Part shown: positions 34,391 to 42,262 of the stretch, in pieces | Numbering within the stretch: position 1 is the stretch's first letter | How the letters are laid out: every line of letters starts with the position of its first letter | From: Phaeodactylibacter sp. | GTDB lineage: Bacteria > Bacteroidota > Bacteroidia > Chitinophagales > Saprospiraceae | DNA length: 46,392 nucleotides | Reading direction: 5' to 3' | Assembly (NCBI GenBank): GCA_024103175.1 | Contig: JAGFJE010000703.1 | Coordinates: forward strand, 1-46,392 | Program-made: the position numbers and the translations under genes | The notes under the pieces: model-generated | The model's database searches: none | What the model was told of the DNA's origin: nothing | The model's input: the letters and a program-made list of their open reading frames with translations, nothing else

Positions 34391-35443
34391 TTATTCCTGA
34401 AGGAGGATTACAGGAATCCGGACCGTGAAAAAACCGTTGGCCTGCGCTACCTCGATTTCCAGCCCGGCGAGGTAGCGGTATCGTTCCCCGATATTCGCCA
34501 GGCCTACCCCAAGCGACTCCCTTTCATCTTCCCTGGGCTGAAAATTGTTGCGCACGACGATCTGTCCTTTTTCCCGCCGTATTTCCAGTGTCAGGGGCCG
34601 GCGTTTGGACACCACGTTGTGTTTTACGGCGTTTTCCACCAGCATCTGCAGGGACAGGGGCACTACCGCCACCTGGTCATCCGGCTCGAGGGACAATTCT
34701 ATCCGCAAGGCCTCTCCGAAACGAATTTTCACCAGGAAAAGGTAGGCTTCGAGCATCTCCAGTTCCTGAGGCAGGGAAACTACTTCCTTATCCCGGGTGT
34801 CGAGCACATAGCGGTAGACACGGGAGAGTTGCTGTATGAACTTTGCCGCCAGGCCCTGGTCTTTATAAACCAGAGAAGAAAGCACATTAAAACTGTTGAA
34901 CAGGAAGTGGGGGTTCACCTGGTTTTTCAGGCTCTCGTACTGAGCCGAGAGGTGCGCCCGCTTCAGCTTCTCGGCTTCCAGGATGGATTCTTTCCAGGAA
35001 AAGAAAAAGCCCCTGCCGTGCAGAAAAAGAGAAATGACAAGCGTGACGATAATAACCGTTAGCAGAAAATCCTGGTCCAGGGCGGCAAAGCTCTGGGAAA
35101 TGGATACACCATAGGTGATGGAAACAAAAACCACAAATACTACCACCGCCACTACAGTGGTGTACACCAAAGAAACGGCGAGGCTTACCCAAAAGCGTTT
35201 TACCGGCATTTGTAGCCAGGGCATTTTCTTTTCCAGGCGGTCAACGATCACCCCGTGGCCAAACCCCAAAGCAACCCAGAGCGTTCCGTTGAAGGCCCAG
35301 AGCTCCACAACTTTGCCCCATTCTCCTTTCAGAACTACATTAAAGTTGAGCAGCAATACCAGCGCGGCGCCTCCCAGCAGGAAATGGGAGGCCACCCCCT
35401 TCAGGTGATACAGAATGCCGTGCCGTTGAACATCTTGCCCCAT
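34391..35443 (-). CDS. LytS-type sensor histidine kinase, pair 2
   Basis: About 350 residues from ATG 35443; a TTG three codons upstream (35452) sits 2 bp after the preceding stop and is an alternative. Four hydrophobic segments precede a coiled linker, then QVNPHFLFNSFN with the phosphoacceptor His near residue 183. The ATPase domain has MLVENAVKHNV (N box) and LGVGLANIGERY (G box). It is flanked in the operon by a secreted TPR protein and the LytTR regulator. The signal is unknown; the neighbours suggest uptake across the outer membrane. Confidence 0.9.
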   Translation of the reverse strand: MGQDVQRHGILYHLKGVASHFLLGGAALVLLLNFNVVLKGEWGKVVELWAFNGTLWVALGFGHGVIVDRLEKKMPWLQMPVKRFWVSLAVSLVYTTVVAVVVFVVFVSITYGVSISQSFAALDQDFLLTVIIVTLVISLFLHGRGFFFSWKESILEAEKLKRAHLSAQYESLKNQVNPHFLFNSFNVLSSLVYKDQGLAAKFIQQLSRVYRYVLDTRDKEVVSLPQELEMLEAYLFLVKIRFGEALRIELSLEPDDQVAVVPLSLQMLVENAVKHNVVSKRRPLTLEIRREKGQIVVRNNFQPREDERESLGVGLANIGERYRYLAGLEIEVAQANGFFTVRIPVILLQE

Positions 35444-35454
35444 ATTCTGCAAAG

Positions 35455-36126
35455 TTAATCCTTCTCTTCGTTTTTATTGCCCCTGGCCTGATCCAATAAC
35501 CACTGGTTAGATTCCCTGCCCCACTGGGGGGCAAGGGCAGAACCGGGCTCAGCCGCGGCAAACAGGCGCTCCGCCTTTTCCAGCAGAGGCAGGGCCGCCT
35601 CCGGGCCGCCGCCATAGAATGGAGGCGTAAAAAAGATGTTCTGCCCTTTCAGGTAATACGCCCTGGGGTTTTGCGGGTCGAGGGCGATGGCCTTATCCAG
35701 GGCTTTATGCGACTTCATACTGAATTCTGCCCCATTTGCCTGCATGTCTTCCCAGATTCTACCCTGATAGGCCAACCCCTGCAGCGCCAGGATCTCTGAA
35801 TTCTCCCCCCCTGCCGCCAAAGCTTTGTCGAGGGAGGCCTGCGCCTTGTCTACATGGGCCTGGCATTGTTCCATGTGCTGTTCATCCATGCTGGCCATGG
35901 CCAGCAGCATCTGAGCGTAGGCGTGATAATATGCCGGCAGCCACTCTTCGGGGCGCGCCCCGGCTATGCGTTCGAACAGGTTCGCCGCTTCGAGGATCTC
36001 ACTTTTGCCTTCCGCGGCGTGGAGCTGCTCTATCGCCTGGGCCATCGCCTCCGCGTACTGGCTCTTCTGGGAAAAAGCGGAAAAAAAGACAAACAAAGCC
36101 ACACAGGTTAAGATCAATTTTTTCAT
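35455..36126 (-). CDS. Secreted tetratricopeptide-like protein of the TonB receptor operon
   Basis: 223 residues. A signal peptide (about 1-19, ending FSAFSQ) exports it to the periplasm. The rest is helical with TPR-like repeats (AANLFERIAGARPEEWLPAYYHAYAQ in parts; ALDKAIALDPQNPRAYYLKGQNIF). It lies 14 bp after the TonB receptor and just before the LytS kinase. It may bind a partner of the receptor or relay its state to the kinase; that is inference. Confidence 0.75.
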   Translation of the reverse strand: MKKLILTCVALFVFFSAFSQKSQYAEAMAQAIEQLHAAEGKSEILEAANLFERIAGARPEEWLPAYYHAYAQMLLAMASMDEQHMEQCQAHVDKAQASLDKALAAGGENSEILALQGLAYQGRIWEDMQANGAEFSMKSHKALDKAIALDPQNPRAYYLKGQNIFFTPPFYGGGPEAALPLLEKAERLFAAAEPGSALAPQWGRESNQWLLDQARGNKNEEKD

Positions 36127-36140
36127 GATTGGAATATTTT

Positions 36141-38291
36141 TTAGTTATCAAATTGCTCGCCTATGGAGATGAATAGCCCCACGAAATAAAAGCGCCGGGC
36201 CGGGGGCTCTACCGGTGAGCGGGTGAACTGCCCCTGCTCGTTGGGCCGGCTGCTGTACCTGTACCCGAAGGATTGTTCAAAGCCGGGCAGGTTCGAAACG
36301 GATACATAGAGGATCGTAAACTGCCCGAACAGGTTAGTCAGGTAACTGGCATTAAAGCTGAGGTCCTGGAAAGCCATGGTCCGCTCCGTATTGAATCCGG
36401 GGAGATTGGGGTTATTGAACGGGCGCGGGCTGGCATAGGAATAGGTAAACCCGACGCTGGTATGAAGGGCATTCAGCCAGTGCTTGTACACTGCCGACAG
36501 GTTGTGGCGGGAAGCGAAATAGGGGGTAGCCGGTTCGGGAAAGTCCAGGTATTCGCGCTCGGTATCGAGGAAGGAATAGGAGATCCAGAAATCGCCATTC
36601 CGTACGGAGGACCTGTCCCGGTAGAAAACATCTACTCCTCTGGAATAGCCGGAGCCGGAGTTGCCGCTCAACCAGGGCTGTTCTGCCTGAAAACGCACCA
36701 GTTGGCCATATTTTTTGTAATACCCTTCCACCCGGAAAAGGCGCCGGCCGCGTTGGTACTGATAATTCAGGATGTAATGGGTTGCCCTTTCGAACCCCAG
36801 TTCCTGGTTAAAGCGCAACTGCTCTGTTTTGGGCTTTTGGCAGAAATGGCCATAGGCCAGCGATATCTGGCTAAAATTTCCCGTTTTCCAGGCAAGGGAA
36901 AGGCGGGGAGACAGGGCGCCCTTATCCAGCAGGCTACTGTGCTCCATTCTGGCGCCGGCCCTGCCGGCCAGCCGGGGCCCCAGATGTGATTCCACTTCGG
37001 CAAAAGCTGCCGAGTAAGTATCTCCCAGCAGGGTTTGGAAAGGAGAATTGGCTGGCTCGTTAAAATTTTCTTCAACGCGATGGCGAATGGCCTCTGTACC
37101 AAACTTAAGGGCAGTTTTTTCACTGAAATAGTAATGAGCCGCCACTTTTACCTGAGCAGAATGTTCCGATTTGTTTAGATGAAAGCCCTGCCGGATATCC
37201 TCCCGGTCATAAGCGAACCCCAGGCCGGCATGTAAACTCCACTTTTCACCCAGAATATCGCTGTACGTAGTATTGGCGTAATAATTGTCGTTCTCCAGGC
37301 TGAGGGGCAATTGCCGGCTGACGTCCTCCGGGTCTGGGTAATACAGTGTGAAACCTGAAAACTGGGCGCTTCCCTGGAATTTCAAAATGCCATCCTCATT
37401 GGGTTTATGCCGAAATATTACCTGGCTGCCTTTACTCTCCACCGGATCTTCCCAATCAATATTCTGGGGTACCAATCCGATGTACGGCCCCAGGGAGGAA
37501 TAGTCTCCCGAGACGGCAAGAGAAGACTTTTCCCAGCGTTGGGTATGGGATAACCCCAGGCCGAGGCTCATCAGGGAAATACCGGTAACGGATTCCTCCG
37601 GCAGCCCCTGTGTTTCCAGAATTAGCGCGGAGGATAAGGCCTGCCCGTATTCCGCTGAGAACCCTCCGGTAGCGAAGGTAGTCTCCTTAAAGAGGAAGGG
37701 AGAGAATCGCCCCCGTGCCGGAAGGTCCGGCACGGAGCTGCTGTAAGGGTTCTGCACCTGAAGGCCATCGATAAATGTCTGCACCTCATGGGCATCTCCA
37801 CCCCGGACGAATAACCGCCCCTCCTCTCCCACTCTTTGGGTTCCGGGCAATGTATTGAGGGCCCCGGCGATGTCAGCGGTAGCCCCGGCGGTAGTGACGA
37901 TGTCCAGGGGCCGCAACACCACCGCTTTTTTCTCATCGCTGGCTTCGAAAGCCCCCGCGGTAATGACCACCATGTCCAGCTCACTGGCTACGGGCTGCAG
38001 GCGGGCTTCTACCCAAAGGCTATCTGTGGTCAAAGACAATACCTGTTCAAATGGCTGGTATCCCAGGTAAGTTACGGAAAGCGCCGTGGAGTCCTTCACC
38101 ATTGTCTTGAATGCAAAAGAGCCATCAACGGAGGTGGATGCGCCGTCAAAGGCGCCGTGGATGAAAACATTGGCCCCTACAACAGGCGCCCCCTCTTCAT
38201 CCACCACCTTTCCGGAGATGACGGCCTGTCCGAAAAGCGGACAGGAGAACAAACTGAGAAATGATATCAGGCAGGTGGCCCTTACAAGCAT
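36141..38291 (-). CDS. TonB-dependent receptor with N-terminal carboxypeptidase-regulatory-like domain
   Basis: 716 residues. Signal peptide about 1-22 (LFGQ). An Ig-like CarboxypepD_reg domain covers about 24-105 (ISGKVVDEEGAPVVGANVFIHG in parts, TYLGYQPFEQ). The plug domain follows (about 115-230, with FVRGGDAHEVQTFIDGLQV in parts). A 22-strand barrel extends to the C-terminus (FYFVGLFISIGEQFDN). It imports a ligand across the outer membrane using TonB energy. No SusD partner is present and the barrel is short, so polysaccharide uptake is not indicated; siderophore or another small ligand is possible. First gene of a four-gene operon with a TPR protein and a LytS/LytTR pair. Confidence 0.92.
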   Translation of the reverse strand: MLVRATCLISFLSLFSCPLFGQAVISGKVVDEEGAPVVGANVFIHGAFDGASTSVDGSFAFKTMVKDSTALSVTYLGYQPFEQVLSLTTDSLWVEARLQPVASELDMVVITAGAFEASDEKKAVVLRPLDIVTTAGATADIAGALNTLPGTQRVGEEGRLFVRGGDAHEVQTFIDGLQVQNPYSSSVPDLPARGRFSPFLFKETTFATGGFSAEYGQALSSALILETQGLPEESVTGISLMSLGLGLSHTQRWEKSSLAVSGDYSSLGPYIGLVPQNIDWEDPVESKGSQVIFRHKPNEDGILKFQGSAQFSGFTLYYPDPEDVSRQLPLSLENDNYYANTTYSDILGEKWSLHAGLGFAYDREDIRQGFHLNKSEHSAQVKVAAHYYFSEKTALKFGTEAIRHRVEENFNEPANSPFQTLLGDTYSAAFAEVESHLGPRLAGRAGARMEHSSLLDKGALSPRLSLAWKTGNFSQISLAYGHFCQKPKTEQLRFNQELGFERATHYILNYQYQRGRRLFRVEGYYKKYGQLVRFQAEQPWLSGNSGSGYSRGVDVFYRDRSSVRNGDFWISYSFLDTEREYLDFPEPATPYFASRHNLSAVYKHWLNALHTSVGFTYSYASPRPFNNPNLPGFNTERTMAFQDLSFNASYLTNLFGQFTILYVSVSNLPGFEQSFGYRYSSRPNEQGQFTRSPVEPPARRFYFVGLFISIGEQFDN

Positions 38292-38393
38292 AACAACGCG
38301 CTTTTACCGCAATTTGCCGGCAAAAGGGCGCCGGGGCAAAAAAAGGCCCCTGAAGTGCAGGATCATCAAACTGAAATGCAAATAGGAGGGATA

Positions 38394-38440
38394 AAAAGGA
38401 GCGGTGGCCACGGGAAAGACGGCAATTACGGTGGCCACCT
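38394..38440 (-). terminator. Intrinsic terminator of the NTF2-like gene
   Basis: On the minus strand GGTGGCCACC (38430-38439) pairs with GTGGCCACC (38403-38411) across an 18-nt loop, and T5 follows five bases later. It lies 21 bp after the stop. Confidence 0.6.
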
Positions 38441-38460
38441 ATGCTCCAAGGCGGGAAGGT

Positions 38461-38967
38461 TTACTCATTGGCGCCCTCTTCAGCAGGCGTTTCTTCATCC
38501 TGGTTGGCATTGAAAAGTAGCTGGACGGCAGCTATTTTCCACTTTCCACCGTGTTTTTCCAGTATCCGGGTCTCGGAGGTAGTGGCGCCTTTGTTACTCT
38601 GTTCGAAAGTTACCCAGGCGCCATCGCCATAGATCCGGAAATTGTAATTGTATTTTTCCACGTCGCCATCGTAAGGAATGGGTTCCGGGCTTTCCGAAAA
38701 CAGGCTTTCCACCTGTTCCTTCCAGGCATCCCAGCCATGATACTGGCGGACACCGGTATTGGCTGCAGACGTCCAGGTAGTATAGGGGGCATGAACCCAA
38801 AGCTTCTGCCAGCTTTTGAAATCGCGGGCCCAGAAAGTGCGGGACTCCTGCTCGATCACCTCTTTTATTGCCATTTCCTCAGAGGAAGATGCTTTCTTCT
38901 GTCCGAAGGTAAAAGAGGAGGATGCGATCAACAGGGCGGTAATGAAGGCAATCCTGAACATAGGCAT
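38461..38967 (-). CDS. Secreted NTF2-like (SnoaL/DUF4440-type) protein
   Basis: 168 residues from ATG 38967 (or ATG 38961); the frame is open 14 codons more, without a normal signal. The signal peptide ends near SSSFTFGQ. The mature part has an NTF2-like cone fold pattern: AIKEVIEQESRTFWARDF helix, WHAPYTTW-like strand (VHAPYTTW), YNYNFRIYGDGAWVTFEQ and a final RILEKHGGKWKIAAVQLLF strand. Such proteins are small binding or enzyme scaffolds; the ligand cannot be assigned. The Glu-rich tail (DEETPAEEG) is probably unstructured. Confidence 0.75.
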   Translation of the reverse strand: MPMFRIAFITALLIASSSFTFGQKKASSSEEMAIKEVIEQESRTFWARDFKSWQKLWVHAPYTTWTSAANTGVRQYHGWDAWKEQVESLFSESPEPIPYDGDVEKYNYNFRIYGDGAWVTFEQSNKGATTSETRILEKHGGKWKIAAVQLLFNANQDEETPAEEGANE

Positions 38968-39188
38968 TCTCGGTTTTGTGATTGAATCTGGTTGCACCTT
39001 GCTTTTCACTGTTTATTTGTGCACTGAGAAATTCAGCTATACCCTGCAGTGGGATGGCTATTGGGTTGTCCCGATTCGTGAGGGGCCGAAACCCCGGCTT
39101 CAAGGAAAGAAATTTAAGAAAAAAAAATGACAAATGCCAGGATGATGGGTAGCCGCCTGATAAGAGGTGGCCGGCGGGCGGGGCCCCT

Positions 39189-39929
39189 TCAGAGAGAAGG
39201 CGCCCTGGCAAGCTGCCCCAAAGGCAGGACGAGAGCGCCGGGAACATACTGGGTAACCACATAGCGCGCCAGATTGAACCATTGGGCAGCCCCGTCAAGG
39301 ATAACGCTGTCAGAAGAAGCCGTGGGTTCCGTCTGGCCGGAGAGGATGTTGTCCGGGTTATAGTAGAGGGCGGACTCCCAATCCCAGCTGTACTTTCCGG
39401 CAATTTCGAGGATCATCTGTTTGAGCCGGCCGCTGTTTGACACCGGGCGGTCCAGGTACCACACCGCCTTCCTGGTTTCCAGCTGTTCGAGGGCCTTTCC
39501 GGCCAGCAAAATGGCGTCTTCGGTTTCCACAACCCGCTTGTACGACCCGTGAATGCTGGCCATATCCCGGTAGCACCCATCAGCTCCTTCCAGAATGAAG
39601 CCTCCCGAAAGGGCGCTTTCGATGGTGATCAGCACATTGAAACCGTCGATGTAAAGGGTATTGCCTTTCATCGCTTCCTCCGGAAGGGCATGGAGGCGCC
39701 GGCGGGCCGCCGCTTGCCGGGAACAGGAAGAGCGGCTGACGGCCAGGCGCTGCCGGCTCTGCAGGCGATAGCGGTCGCCCACCAGTTTCAGCGAGGACTT
39801 TTCAGAATAACCGCGGGATAAAAGCCAGGACAGGTCCCGCACTGCCTGCTGGAGTTTCGGCACCTGGCTCTTACCGAACAATCTGGCATCGGAAGGATGC
39901 TGGCCTCTGTGTTTGCGGCTATCTGGCAT
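39189..39929 (-). CDS. DUF434 + DUF5616 protein, possible PIN/NYN-like nuclease
   Basis: 246 residues from ATG 39929 (MPDSRKHRGQHPSDARLFG). Residues about 20-75 form DUF434 (DLSWLLSRGYSEKSSLKLVGDRYRL in parts, RQRLAVSRSSCS). The rest is DUF5616: YIDGFNVLI, ALSGGFILEG, DMASIHGSYKRV, LDRPVSNSGRLK and SSDSVILDG. The DGFN and SSD acidic motifs recall NYN/PIN-like ribonucleases, which bind metal with such Asp residues; this is inference. A minus-strand TATCTTGG box ends 7 nt before the ATG. Basic residues in the N-terminal part would suit RNA binding. Confidence 0.8.
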   Translation of the reverse strand: MPDSRKHRGQHPSDARLFGKSQVPKLQQAVRDLSWLLSRGYSEKSSLKLVGDRYRLQSRQRLAVSRSSCSRQAAARRRLHALPEEAMKGNTLYIDGFNVLITIESALSGGFILEGADGCYRDMASIHGSYKRVVETEDAILLAGKALEQLETRKAVWYLDRPVSNSGRLKQMILEIAGKYSWDWESALYYNPDNILSGQTEPTASSDSVILDGAAQWFNLARYVVTQYVPGALVLPLGQLARAPSL

Positions 39930-39936
39930 AACCCCA

Positions 39937-39944
39937 CCAAGATA
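39937..39944 (-). promoter_or_regulatory. -7-like box just before the DUF434 start
   Basis: Minus-strand TATCTTGG resembles TAnnTTTG. A transcript starting at the usual distance would begin at about the ATG at 39929, giving a leaderless or near-leaderless mRNA. Confidence 0.35.
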
Positions 39945-40028
39945 ACGGGCTTTTCGCAACCGAAAAACCAAATGGCCACTTTTCTATCCATTGGCCCCAA
40001 AGGGTTCGTTTATTTCCGGCATTTTTAA

Positions 40029-40036
40029 TTACTTTG
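40029..40036 (+). promoter_or_regulatory. -7-like box 4 nt before the pair-3 kinase start
   Basis: TTACTTTG matches 7 of 8 positions in terms of TAnnTTTG and is followed by AAGC and the ATG at 40041. The layout is nearly the same as for the FRG gene and suggests a leaderless transcript. Confidence 0.3.
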
Positions 40037-40040
40037 AAGC

Positions 40041-41153
40041 ATGAGTTTGCGCAAATTACCGGTACCGTACCTGTACGCTATTCTGGCGAGCATTGCCCTG
40101 GGCTCTCTGGTGGGCCTGCGCAATTACCTCTTCATGATGTACTACAATGAAGCGGATAAGTTCACCTGGGACCGGGGGTGGTTCATTCACGTTGTCAACT
40201 ACCTGACCTGGGCGCTCCTCCTGCCGCTGGTGTATTACGTCGTTGGGCGCATTCAGGAACGGCCCAGCGCCAATAATGGGATATTATTCCTGAGGATATT
40301 GTTTGGGGGTATTGTGCTGGCCCTGCTGCACGAACTGGTATCCAACCTGCTCTACTTTCCTACTATTCACTTCCTTGGGGTCAAAAAAATGACCTTCGAC
40401 ACGGTGAAGCACATGGTAGGCGTCCTGCCGGCCGCCGTGATCACCCGCCTGATCGAATTCGGGATCATCTATGCGGTGATCACTGCCATTGAGCTCCGCC
40501 GAAAATACCGCAACAAACAGCTCGAACTGGCCCAACTGGAAGGGCAGTTGTCCAGCGCTCAGCTCAATGCCCTGCGCCTGCAACTGCAGCCCCATTTCCT
40601 GTTCAATACACTTAATACGATCTCTTCCCTGATGGAGTTCGACAAAAAAAAGGCACAGAAGGTGGTATCGCAGTTGGGCAACCTCCTCCGCTTCGTTCTC
40701 GACCAGGACAAAAGGAACCTGGCGCCATTGCGGGAGGAAATTGACTTTATCAAAAATTATCTCAATATTGAACAGGCCCGCTTTCCCGACCGGCTGAAAA
40801 CGGAATACCAGATCGATGAGCAGGCCCTGGAAGCCATGATACCTTCTTTATTGCTCCAGCCCCTGGTGGAAAATGCCGTCAAACACGGTTTTGCCAACCG
40901 GGTAGAGCCGGGAGAGATCCGGCTGACCTGCAAAAAGATCGAAGGCAATCAGTTGATGGTCATCGTCCGCGATGATGGAGAAGGAAGTTCCCGGGCGCCG
41001 GAGGAACTGGCCTCTTCCGGCATTGGGTTGAAAAACGTGCAGGAAAGGTTGAAGCTGATCTACCACAACAACTTCACTTTTAATGTACGGTCAGAAACAG
41101 GAAGCGGGTTTGAAGTCACCATCATTATTCCATTTCAACGACAACGGCCATGA
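40041..41153 (+). CDS. LytS-type sensor histidine kinase, pair 3
   Basis: 370 residues. Four hydrophobic segments (about 12-32, 50-68, 85-106, 130-150) are followed by a coiled linker and LQPHFLFNTLNT with His185. The ATPase domain has PLVENAVKHGF (N box), VRDDGEG and SGIGLKNVQERL (G box). The stop overlaps the next ATG (ATGA at 41150-41153), so kinase and regulator are translated in a coupled way. Signal unknown; unlike the other two pairs, no extra gene is attached. Confidence 0.92.
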   Translation: MSLRKLPVPYLYAILASIALGSLVGLRNYLFMMYYNEADKFTWDRGWFIHVVNYLTWALLLPLVYYVVGRIQERPSANNGILFLRILFGGIVLALLHELVSNLLYFPTIHFLGVKKMTFDTVKHMVGVLPAAVITRLIEFGIIYAVITAIELRRKYRNKQLELAQLEGQLSSAQLNALRLQLQPHFLFNTLNTISSLMEFDKKKAQKVVSQLGNLLRFVLDQDKRNLAPLREEIDFIKNYLNIEQARFPDRLKTEYQIDEQALEAMIPSLLLQPLVENAVKHGFANRVEPGEIRLTCKKIEGNQLMVIVRDDGEGSSRAPEELASSGIGLKNVQERLKLIYHNNFTFNVRSETGSGFEVTIIIPFQRQRP

Positions 41154-41938
41154 AGAAGATCCGCACCCTGGTAGTTGATGACGAACCGCTGGCGCGGGCC
41201 CGGATCGTAAAATTATTGGAGCCGATCGATTACATCACCATTATTGGGGAATGTAAGAATGGGCGGGAGGCCCTCCGACAGATGGAAGAATACCGGCCCG
41301 ACCTCGTTTTTCTGGATATTCAGATGCCCGACCTCACCGGCTTCGAAGTGCTCTCCCGGGAAGAACTCCAGCCCCTGCCTTTCATAATCTTTGTGACCGC
41401 CTATAACCAATACGCCCTTAAGGCTTTCGATGTCCACGCCGTCGATTATTTGCTAAAGCCTTATGACGACGAGCGCTTCCTGCGCGCCGTTGAGCACGCC
41501 CGTCAGCAGATCAGCCTCAAAGAAGACGCGATGTTGCATAAAAAAATGGTGCGGCTGCTGGAATCTCATCAGCATGGCCAGAGTGAAGAGCTCCGAAACC
41601 TGGAAGTCAAAGAGAAAGGGCGCACCATACTGGTCCGGGCCGTCGACATCCGCTACATCGAGGCCGACGGCAATTACCTGAAAGTACATACGCCGGATAA
41701 GGCTTACCTCATCCGCCATACCCTGCAATCCGTCGAAGAGCAACTCGAAAATGAGCTTTTCCTTCGCATTCACCGTTCCTTACTGGTCAATACCCAATAC
41801 ATCCGGGAGGTTAAATACGAGGGGAACAACCAATATGCTTTCCACATGAAAGACGGCCGCTGCCTGATCTCCAGCCGCAGTTACCGGGATGCCATCCATG
41901 AGTACCTCGATGATGAGAAGATCAGGAAGGGGTTGTGA
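41150..41938 (+). CDS. LytTR response regulator, pair 3
   Basis: 262 residues. Receiver domain with DDEP, phosphorylated Asp56 in LVFLDIQMPDLTG, and YLLKPYDDERF. LytTR domain at about 150-262 (ILVRAVDIRYIEADGNYLKVHT in parts, RIHRSLLVNTQYIREVKYEGNNQYA in parts). It overlaps the kinase stop by 4 bp. Its stop is followed by a long repeat-built inverted repeat. Confidence 0.94.
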   Translation: MKKIRTLVVDDEPLARARIVKLLEPIDYITIIGECKNGREALRQMEEYRPDLVFLDIQMPDLTGFEVLSREELQPLPFIIFVTAYNQYALKAFDVHAVDYLLKPYDDERFLRAVEHARQQISLKEDAMLHKKMVRLLESHQHGQSEELRNLEVKEKGRTILVRAVDIRYIEADGNYLKVHTPDKAYLIRHTLQSVEEQLENELFLRIHRSLLVNTQYIREVKYEGNNQYAFHMKDGRCLISSRSYRDAIHEYLDDEKIRKGL

Positions 41939-41940
41939 AT

Positions 41941-42075
41941 GGAGCGATGGAATGAAGGAATGATTGATTGATTATTCAGCCAGGGGTTAGGGCGCTGTTC
42001 GCCTTCCATCATTCCATCATTCCTTCATTCCATCATTCCATCATTCCATCATTCCTTCATTCCTTCATTCCTTCT
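41941..42075. repeat. Inverted repeat made of tandem GATGGAAT/GAAGGAAT octamers
   Basis: GATGGAATGAAGGAATGAT (41946-41964) is perfectly complementary to 42016-42034 (19 bp). The right arm continues as about nine ATTCCATC/ATTCCTTC units to about 42073, offering several registers of pairing. It starts 3 bp after the LytTR stop. It is the same octamer family as the one between ndk and mutS2. Confidence 0.85.
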
Positions 42076-42134
42076 GCCTCCCCCCCTTTTTCCCTAACCA
42101 TCTATCACAATACGCGCGGTTGGCCACAATTTTA

Positions 42135-42165
42135 TTGCATCCTTAGGATCACGGGCTTACCTTGT
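42135..42165 (+). promoter_or_regulatory. Possible promoter of the DUF2911-TPR gene
   Basis: TTG (42135-42137), 20 bp, then TACCTTGT (42158-42165), a near match to the Bacteroidota consensus. A transcript from here would include the hairpin at 42195-42245. Confidence 0.35.
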
Positions 42166-42194
42166 ATTCAGAAATCACCCACAAACTGTTGTCA

Positions 42195-42245
42195 GGCGAA
42201 AGAGAGAAAATGGAAAGCTTCGGCTTCTTCCATTTTCTCTTCGCC
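42195..42245 (+). promoter_or_regulatory. Long hairpin with TTCG tetraloop upstream of the DUF2911-TPR start
   Basis: GGCGAA plus GAGAAAATGGAA pair with TTCCATTTTCTC plus TTCGCC (18 bp with one 3-nt bulge). An inner stem AGC/GCT closes a TTCG loop. It ends 17 nt before the ATG and has no T-run, so it may be a 5'-leader control or stability element. Confidence 0.65.
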
Positions 42246-42262
42246 GAATAAACCCGGCTGTT

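Larger units (their letters stand above)
41939..42262. other. Intergenic region between LytTR pair 3 and the DUF2911-TPR gene
   Basis: 324 bp. In order it has a tandem-repeat inverted repeat (41941-42075), a possible promoter (42135-42165) and a long hairpin with a TTCG loop (42195-42245), each listed separately. No small gene was recognised. Confidence 0.7.

Noticed and set aside
36141..38291. SusC-type polysaccharide uptake locus
   Set aside because: The receptor is shorter than SusC (usually about 1000 residues), and no SusD-like or glycoside hydrolase gene is adjacent.
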